Source: Tetragnatha versicolor
Lineage: Eukaryota > Arthropoda > Arachnida > Araneae > Tetragnathidae
Length of the DNA stretch: 64,000 bases
Direction: 5' to 3'
Assembly (NCBI GenBank): GCA_024610705.1
Contig: JANDEH010000018.1
Location: 5,529,288-5,593,287, forward strand
Part shown: positions 57,292-64,000 of the stretch, piece after piece
How the letters are laid out: every line of letters begins with the position of its first letter
Numbering within the stretch: position 1 is the stretch's first letter
Position numbers and translations under genes: made by a program
The notes under the pieces: generated by a model
What the model was told of the DNA's origin: nothing
What the model saw: only the letters and a program-made list of their open reading frames with translations
Databases searched by the model: none

Positions 57292-57774
57292 GATGTATGA
57301 TCCAAAATTTTATGATTTTGATCCAGAATTTTTTTTATCATGCAAAATAGGGTAAAAATCACAGAATTTTCACGTTTTTAAATGGGAATCACCAAAATTT
57401 TGTTTTCTCAAAAACTATAATGATTATCCAAAATCCCTCTCATAGAATTATACTACAGAACATATTTAACATAAAAATGAAAAAAGCTAGTAAAAGAAGG
57501 GAAAAATGAAGGAGGAGTAGCGTTTCGAAATTTAGTGAAATTTTTGTTGTTTTTATATTAAAAATAAAAAATTTTTGTAAACTTTTTGTGTTTAATATTC
57601 CATTACATGATGGTTAAAGATAATTTGGCACCCAAAAACTAATAAAAAAACTCAAAAATAAAAAAATAACTTTTTTTGGTACTGAGTCCCCTTAAACAGA
57701 TGAAATTTAAACAAAAACAAATAAAAACATACTTGCGAATCTGAGAACTTTTTGTTTTGTGATACCTAAAATAA
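57292..57774. other. No recognised feature
   Basis: AT-rich DNA with A- and T-runs. The GGTACTGAGTCCCC motif lies near 57680. Confidence 0.4.
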
Positions 57775-58143
57775 GTGTTACTTTCGTATGCTGATATCTC
57801 CGCGAATATTCATGACGTTATCAAGTATTTTTTTGGTTAATTTTTCACATTTAAAATTTTTTTTGTTAATTTTTAAATTTGGATTTTTTAACTTTTTTAT
57901 TTCAGTATTATTAAGATTAAGGTTAAGTTTTTATATCAGGTTTTAGACGTTATTATGTAAGCTTTGCGGTTTTTTTTAGTTAAATAGATGAAAATAAACC
58001 AAAAAAATAAAGCACTGTAAGTCATCTCATTGTATGTCCCAGGGTCTTTTACCTAGGGGTAAACCTTACTTCCATGACCCTAGGAGACGTTGATTCTAAA
58101 TAAAAGCGATGAGAGAAACATACTTTTGAAACCCCTATATCAA
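57775..58143 (+). repeat. Repeat A, most complete copy
   Basis: GCTGATATCTCCGCGAATATTC opens in the same way as copy 1; it is followed by GTCATCTCATTGTATG, GGTAAACCTTACTTCC and the terminus ACTTTTGAAACCCCTATAT. The order and orientation match copy 1 at 48-343. Confidence 0.7.
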
Positions 58144-59108
58144 ATCGGTTTAACTGCAAATTTAATATCTAGGGTAAACCTTGGATAGTTTACCCACTTC
58201 TCCTTTAAACAACTTTTTTAAAACTGTAATTCATAAGTTTTGAATGAAATAGAGTAGCAGAATTAATTACACCCACATTATCTAACAAATATTCACTTTG
58301 TGATAATATATTTATTTTTTAAATATGAGATAGGATTAAATTTATGACAAGACTTAGATCAGTAGAAAAGTAACCTTATCAGGAAAGAAAACTAACCTTC
58401 TAAAGCCCATATATTTAAATAAAACTAAGTGTAAAACAATAGAAATTAAGAATGGGAAATGTTATAGAATGAATAATTAGTAATTTAGCAAGTAAAAAAG
58501 TAAACTCTTAATTCCACTAATTTTATTCACTTATAAAAATGCATAAATAAGTGGTCCATTGTACCCCGGATAGAGATTTAGCAAAAATAATTATAAAAAG
58601 TATATAAAATGAAAATGTAACTTCTAAACTTAAATGGAATATAATAGTTTAATATCTTATCTTTTTTTAGATTGAGATTAGCAAAGTTTTCCAAATCAAA
58701 AATCTTCAGTGAAAAACCGCATTCAACTTTGAAGGAAAAAATTTACTTTTGTATACCTTAAACCTTAAATAGACTAACAGGAATAAAATGGCTTATTAGT
58801 CAAAAACATGAATTCTGGTTTGTTCTGACTGCTGTAGGATTTCCATGTAAATAACTAAATTTGAAAAACATATACACAGAATAAATGTAAAAAACAGGGG
58901 GTGGTCCATTGTACCCCGGTCTCCCCTTTACCTTACTTTCATGACCCTAGGAGACGTTGATTCTAAATAAAAGTGATGAGAGAAACAGACTTTTGAAACC
59001 CCTGTATCTAATCGGTATCACTGTAAATTTAATATCTAGGATAGACCTCGGATAGTTTTCCCGCTTTTCCTTCAAACGAGTTTTCAGAAAAACTGTAATT
59101 CATATAAC
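58062..59108 (+). repeat. Direct duplication of about 175 bp
   Basis: 58062-58237 and 58927-59108 match, covering the right part of repeat A and about 100 bp of flank (AATTTAATATCTAGGRTA). Because flank is shared, it is a local duplication or a larger repeat unit, not two independent insertions of the short repeat. Between them, GTGGTCCATTGTACCCCGG occurs at 58551 and 58902. Confidence 0.7.
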
Positions 59109-59111
59109 TTT

Positions 59112-59285
59112 TAAATATTTTTTATGTTAACACTATCAACGCATTTCCACAGCTTTAAACTGACATTAAGTCAGCTAGATCAAGCATCAGTATGTCTAAA
59201 TATTTTTTATGTGTTAACACTATCAACGCATTTCCACAGCTTTAAACTGACATTAAGTCAGCTAGATCAAGCACGTTTACATTAA
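59112..59285. repeat. Tandem duplication, period 85 bp
   Basis: Two adjacent copies from TAAATATTTTTTATG through GTTAACACTATCAACG and TCAGCTAGATCAAGCA. They are almost identical, so this is recent. Confidence 0.8.
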
Positions 59286-59544
59286 ATCAGTATGTCTCAA
59301 TGCCAGTATGGTGGCCCATGTAACTTTTTCCAATATTCCGGAAGTGTAAAAGTAACAGAAATGTAAATTAACAAGTTAATAATAAATAATTAATTTGGTC
59401 TACGTGTATTTTAATTGGAAAAAAATTATATGGTATATTATATAAATGTATTCTATTTCACACTGAAGTGTAGTGAGAAAAGCAGAAATATAATTTGGCA
59501 TTATTAATTTAGTGGGTTTTTTTTAGATTTTCTTTCGGTATAAA

Positions 59545-59757
59545 TTCGTTTGAAAAAGGGAATAAGTCCATGATTTTTTTCAACTGCACAATTCGCATAT
59601 ACTTATATGTTTTTCCGATGATTGTTCTTTATTCTAAAAACGAATCATCTTAGTTTCTAAGATCAAATTTGGTGGTTATGGAAACAAATTTCCATTACTT
59701 AAACAGTTTTTTTTCTAAACTTGGTTACTGGACTTATTCCCGTTTTCAAATGACGAT
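59545..59757. mobile_element. Short MITE of the AAGGGAATAAGTCC family
   Basis: The left end CGTTTGAAAAAGGGAATAAG and the inverted right end with GACTTATTCCCGTTTTCAAA fold over about 30 bp. It belongs with 20664-23367. A solo left end with AAAAATGGGAATAAATCCAT lies at 60674. Confidence 0.7.
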
Positions 59758-60806
59758 TCTTGTCATTAAATGACCTGCTTTAAAAACTGCTTTAACGTTG
59801 AAATGGGCCATTTTGGACAAAATTTGCAAATTTTTTTTATTGGCTTAGTGGAAAGAGTATTTATTCAGCTTTCCAAAACCATTTCATTTCAAAACCAAAA
59901 CCATTCAGCCATTTTGTATATTTGTATATAGTGTTGAATACATCATAATTTAATCTTTGTTTACATTTTTCTCACAATTGTTTTTTTTCCTCGAAATTGC
60001 TAACTCCAAAGATGATAACTCTAAAAATTATGAACAGATTTTTATAAAACTTGCAGGGATAGGATCTTTGAGTAGTTTTCTAGTGCATGAAATATTATTA
60101 TGCTTATCAAATGAAAACTTTTCATTTTTTTTCGCCTCTTTTAGAAAAACTGTCAATGAAAAAATTCAATTTACACAAGGAGTGCTTTCGACTACTTGTA
60201 AAAAAAATATTTTTTCATTAAAGTCTATGATAATACTTCATTCACTAGATAAATGTGTGTAGTTTGTATTGTTAGTACTTCCTTCAGTTCTATAGTTTTT
60301 TTATAAGAAGCTTTCAAAATATAAAATTTTTCAAAAAGTTTATTTAAAAAAATTCTGCATGTATACACATTTTTATCACTTCTATCTAAATTACTGCAAA
60401 ATTAAAAACAAACAAAAGTGTCCTAGTGTTTAAAAACTATATTAAAAAAAAGTACTTGAAACTTTGTTCGGATACAAGTCTTCTCCATAGAAACAACATA
60501 ATCATCGTTTTAAAGAATTTTCTACAATAACTCAAAACTTAGTCAGTTAGTTGAATACGAATGTATTTTATTTCTTACTTAAGTACAGTTAACTAAGCAG
60601 AAATATTTATTGTTGTCATTTTCAATTAAGTGGTTTTTTTTAGATTTTTCAGCAGAAATTTCATACGTCTGAAAAATGGGAATAAATCCATGATTTTTTT
60701 CAACTGCACAATATTTTTGTAAATATGCTTGAATCTTTTCAAAAAAAAGTTAAGTGAAAGAAGAAGGTTTACTTCTTTGTTTCTCTCTAAACTTGTTTCC
60801 TGGACT
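59758..60806. other. AT-rich stretch, solo MITE end
   Basis: Carries the solo end of the AAGGGAATAAGTCC family at about 60662-60715. The frames at 59957-60262 and 60754-60957 show no motif. Confidence 0.4.
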
Positions 60807-61711
60807 CATGGGCGTAGCCAGGGTTCAACTTAGGGGGGGGGCAAGCAGGGTCAACTTTTTTTTATGTGTGTGGATGTGGAGAACAATTTTAAAGCCCCGT
60901 GAGAGGGGTCTGGATTGGAAATCTGCCCCTAAGAACAGGGTTGTAAACTGCTTTTAGGTACACGTAAACCCAAATTCGGACATACATTTTTAGGTAGAAT
61001 TTTCATGTTAATGCACTTAGGGGCCGTTCAAATATTACGTAAGCACCTAAGGTGGGGAGGGGGTTTGCTCTTTGCTTATTTTTGCTGACAAGGGGGGAGG
61101 GGGATATGAGTGATGCTTACATAAGATACTGCATTTTCGAAAATCTCTTGTTTCTTGCATAAATAATTTCAAAACTTGGCCAAAAATAAATTTAACAAAA
61201 AATTGAATTAGGAAATCTTACGTAAGCACTTTTTTCTGGGGATGGACCCCCCAAACATTATGAAATTTTAACCCTGAAAAGTAGTGTTTCGACTCAATTT
61301 TTAACCCTAGGGTTACACCCAAAAAACGACAGCTCCTTGTATAAGTCACCAAATTTTCAAGGAGAAAAAAAACAGTACTTACTAAAAGGGATGTCAAAAT
61401 TTGGGGGGGTCCGGCAGTTTCTTACGTAATTATGGTGGGGGGGGGTTCAGGTTTGCTTATCTTTGCTGACAAGGGGGGAGGGGGGTTAAAAATGAACAAA
61501 AAAGTGCTTACGTAATATTTGAACGGCCCCTTATTACAAAAAAGTGTGAACAATAAAGGTTTAAATACTAAAGGGGGGGTCTGGGGGTCCTCCCCCAGAA
61601 AAATTTTGAAAACTTGACCCTTAAATACTGGGTATTAACTAAGTAAAAGTTAATTACTCGTACTTGGGGGGCAGCTGCCCCTCCCTGCCCCCTCCCTTGG
61701 CTACGCCCATG
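60807..61711. mobile_element. Element with CATGGGCGTAGCCAGGG ends, hosting a MITE
   Basis: The left end CATGGGCGTAGCCAGGG and the right end CCTTGGCTACGCCCATG are inverted. Long G and C tracts lie just inside. A solo end is at 36685-36753 and a relative is at about 44220. No clear target duplication was found. A MITE lies inside at 61020-61530. Confidence 0.7.
61020..61530. mobile_element. Harbinger-type MITE, GGGGCCGTTCAAATATTACG ends
   Basis: The 511-bp element starts GGGGCCGTTCAAATATTACG and ends with its reverse complement. TTA lies on both sides (61017-61019, 61531-61533), the TWA preference of PIF/Harbinger. G-rich subterminal tracts resemble those of the MITEs at 24887 and 27782. Confidence 0.85.
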
Positions 61712-61919
61712 CCTATGAGATAAATTGAAGCTTTTATTTATAAGGTATATTGCTGAAAAAAAAGATAATTTTTCTTATTAAATTTCTTAATTTAGTTTTA
61801 CGGAATTAAATAAACAATCGTAATTAATAATGGATTCTATTTTATTTGTTGAATATCGTGAGAGCTTGATAAAATGATTAAATGTCTTCTATAAAAGGTA
61901 GGTATATTTTTAAATAATT

Positions 61920-62181
61920 ATGTAGATATAAAATTAATGTAATGGTTAATTTTTATTTTAAGTTTAACAGATTGTTTGATTTTCCAAGTTCCATTTAGAA
62001 ACATTGTAAGACTCGGTTTTTCATACTTCAGAAAAAATTCAAAATTTTAGACCCTCTATAAGGAATGAATGCACTGAAAAAAGTTGAAATTTTGAAGATA
62101 CAGTTAAGGGATAGAGATGGTCCGCAGAGGTTCAAATTTAAGTGAAGTGGTCCGCAGACATATTTGAGTTGGGATCCACTG
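61920..62181 (-). repeat. Fragment of the 42847 hAT-like family
   Basis: The segment with GGTCCGCAGACATATTTGAG and GGATCCACTG is the reverse complement of the left 260 bp of the element at 42847-44013. Only one end is present. Confidence 0.75.
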
Positions 62182-64000
62182 ACTTAGAGACATGATATTG
62201 GTCAAAGAATTTTAGTAAATTAATTATTATTTATTGAAATATTCCAGTGTTAACTAATTTATTAAACTTTTATTTTACTTTAGATACATTTTAGTTAGCT
62301 TTATTATGCAGACGTAGATTACTTGAAGTATGGTATTCTATGTAATGTTAATCTGGTTAATATTAATGACAAGCTTGATGCAAATTTAAAGTTCTTAAAA
62401 TCCACTAAAATATAACCCAGGTAAATTAATTTTTTTACTGTTAAAATCATTCGTTTCAAGCTAAAATTTTTTCATGTTTGGACAAACTCATACCTGGTCC
62501 ACACTGCAAAAAGTAAAAAAGTCCACACTACAAAAATTGCTGGCAATATTGGTGCCAGCCATTTTTGCAGTGATTTTACAGCAATTTTGTAATTTTTGAC
62601 TTAAACAGCAATTTTGAAAATTAATAGCAATTCTGTATTTATACAGCAATTTTGTAATTTTACAGAATTTCGTGTTAACTTTACAGGGATACTGTAATTT
62701 AATCTTTTGTTAATATGTACGTATTATGCAACATTTTCGTTGCTACTTTGACATTTCTTTAAAAAACTACCTGTTTTATCTCCTGCTTTTTGTTCCATAA
62801 CGTAAAAATTACTCCAAATGTTGCTATAGAGGTGCTGAATGCTTTAAGAGGTCTTAAGATTGGTATTGTTGAAGAATTTGAATTCAATTCATTTTTATTC
62901 CATTTAATTTTAGTGATGACATAAAATTCTTACCAAATTAATAACTTCAGGCATAGATTAATGTTATACAGATTATAGTATTATCCTGTGAAGGTAATGT
63001 CATATTTATAAAAAGCATTCAATAAACAAGAATTTCATTTTCTTTTAATATTTATTTTGATGAACAATTAAAGAATTACAGATATTACAAGGTATACAAG
63101 GAAAACTACAAGGAAAGTTAATACTAGGAAAATTTCTCATAGTTTTTGGTAATAAACTTTGCAATCTGAAAAGTAAAAAGAAAAAATTATGCTACATAAA
63201 ATCCATATAATTTAAATGTAAATATTCAACATTATCCTTACGGCAATAAAAAAAGAAGAAAGAAATTTCAAAATTATCTACTAATTAAAGTTCAGTTCTA
63301 TGACTCCATATTTTTCGAGGTAACTTAATTTTACTAGAAATTTTAACGGCATTATGGGGCCAAACACTGAAAAAGGCTTTATGTATGTGTTTTTAAACAT
63401 TAAACATTAACTAACTGAGATTTTATCTGATGTTAAACTATTTTAACATTTACATGCCAATAAAGTTAAAATCCTTGTGGAGAAGGTAATAAGGAAGCAA
63501 ATTTCCGATGAACGGTTTATTCCACCAATAAAATCATCATCAATTAAAAAATCATACAATAGTTTCGGGGATCGCATAATCCCCTTCATCAGTGTTAAAA
63601 AAATGGTAAAATACTACAGACCAAACATCAATATTGATGTCTGATCTAATCGCGATTATTCACATAAGATCTGATGTAATCGGGAAAGAAAGGGGTTAAG
63701 TTGAATTCTGTGGTGGATACCATTCCGATAAATTCTTGCAGCAGCTCAAACTACAACCTTTTGCTAATCCATATACAGGTCCCTATCTTTTAAGGCAATC
63801 ATCAACCATATACAGGTCCCTATTTTTATCTGTAAACCATTGCATGTTTGATTGCTACGGTATGTTGGAGAAAACGTTGCGGGTGAAATCGGCAAGTCAG
63901 AACTTCCGAAACTGCGCTTTTCAGCTCCCGGGCCTTGTTTCAATGCCCCCAAACCCCCTTAAAATGAAGTCTTGGACCAAGGATTCCTATACAATTTTGT
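62182..64000. other. AT-rich end of window, minor repeats
   Basis: No gene seen. ACAGCAATTTTGTAATTT recurs with variation between 62575 and 62670, next to CTGGCAATATTGGTGCCAG, a short palindrome. CATATACAGGTCCCTAT is duplicated at 63769 and 63808. Confidence 0.4.

Noticed and set aside
54213..57695. Single element bounded by AAGGGGACTCAGTACC
   Set aside because: The end motifs pair, but inner sequence does not, and a third copy at 56504 makes the pairing ambiguous.

Overview
The window looks like intergenic and intronic chromosomal DNA from an arthropod, probably an insect. It is AT-rich, with few and scattered coding exons, consensus spliceosomal splice sites, a non-LTR retrotransposon, a gypsy-class LTR retrotransposon and many DNA transposons: hAT-like elements with 8-bp duplications, TWA and TTAA MITEs, TA-flanked inverted-repeat elements, and Helitrons. 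I cannot name the species. Nothing suggests a bacterial, organellar or viral replicon.

Protein-coding content is sparse. (1) An ankyrin-repeat gene lies on the minus strand (18098-20166): one 688-codon exon, 17-18 repeats, and a 3' splice acceptor two bases before the ATG. (2) A two-exon minus-strand gene of unknown function lies at 38389-39157. (3) The terminal exon of a BTB/BACK (speckle-type POZ-like) protein lies on the plus strand at about 45574-45921. (4) A possible promoter and first exon lies on the minus strand at 35640-35985. Everything else with coding potential belongs to transposons.

Layout. 0-7 kb: a dispersed repeat (called repeat A here) and a 5'-truncated LINE. 7-17 kb: an 8-bp-TSD element with 0.4-kb inverted ends, TA-flanked fold-backs, a tRNA-derived SINE, and a minisatellite beside a Helitron terminus. 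18-20 kb: the ankyrin gene. 20-24 kb: nested inverted-repeat elements. 24.4-30.9 kb: a 6.5-kb inverted-repeat structure holding three Harbinger-type MITEs, two Helitron copies facing each other, and a fragment of a cysteine-tailed transposon protein. 31-38 kb: more Helitrons and a hairpin. 39.3-42.1 kb: a 2.2-kb near-perfect palindrome inside another TA-flanked element. 42.8-47.3 kb: hAT-like elements and the BTB exon. 47.3-54.1 kb: a gypsy retrotransposon that lacks its reverse transcriptase and right LTR. It is broken by a TTAA MITE in gag and by a 2.9-kb long-TIR transposon at the RNase H/integrase junction. 54-64 kb: Helitron ends, further inverted-repeat elements, MITEs, repeat A copies and plain AT-rich DNA.

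The best candidate for something little described is the 49855-52733 transposon. It has about 850-bp inverted ends and a 4-bp target duplication, and carries a decayed gene that reads as a PIN/XPG-like nuclease followed by a conserved block and a Cys-rich tail. A second fragment of the same protein family lies at 29773-30060 in the 6.5-kb inverted-repeat structure. Both copies are broken. Several insertions can be ordered in time because target duplications or interrupted reading frames are still visible.
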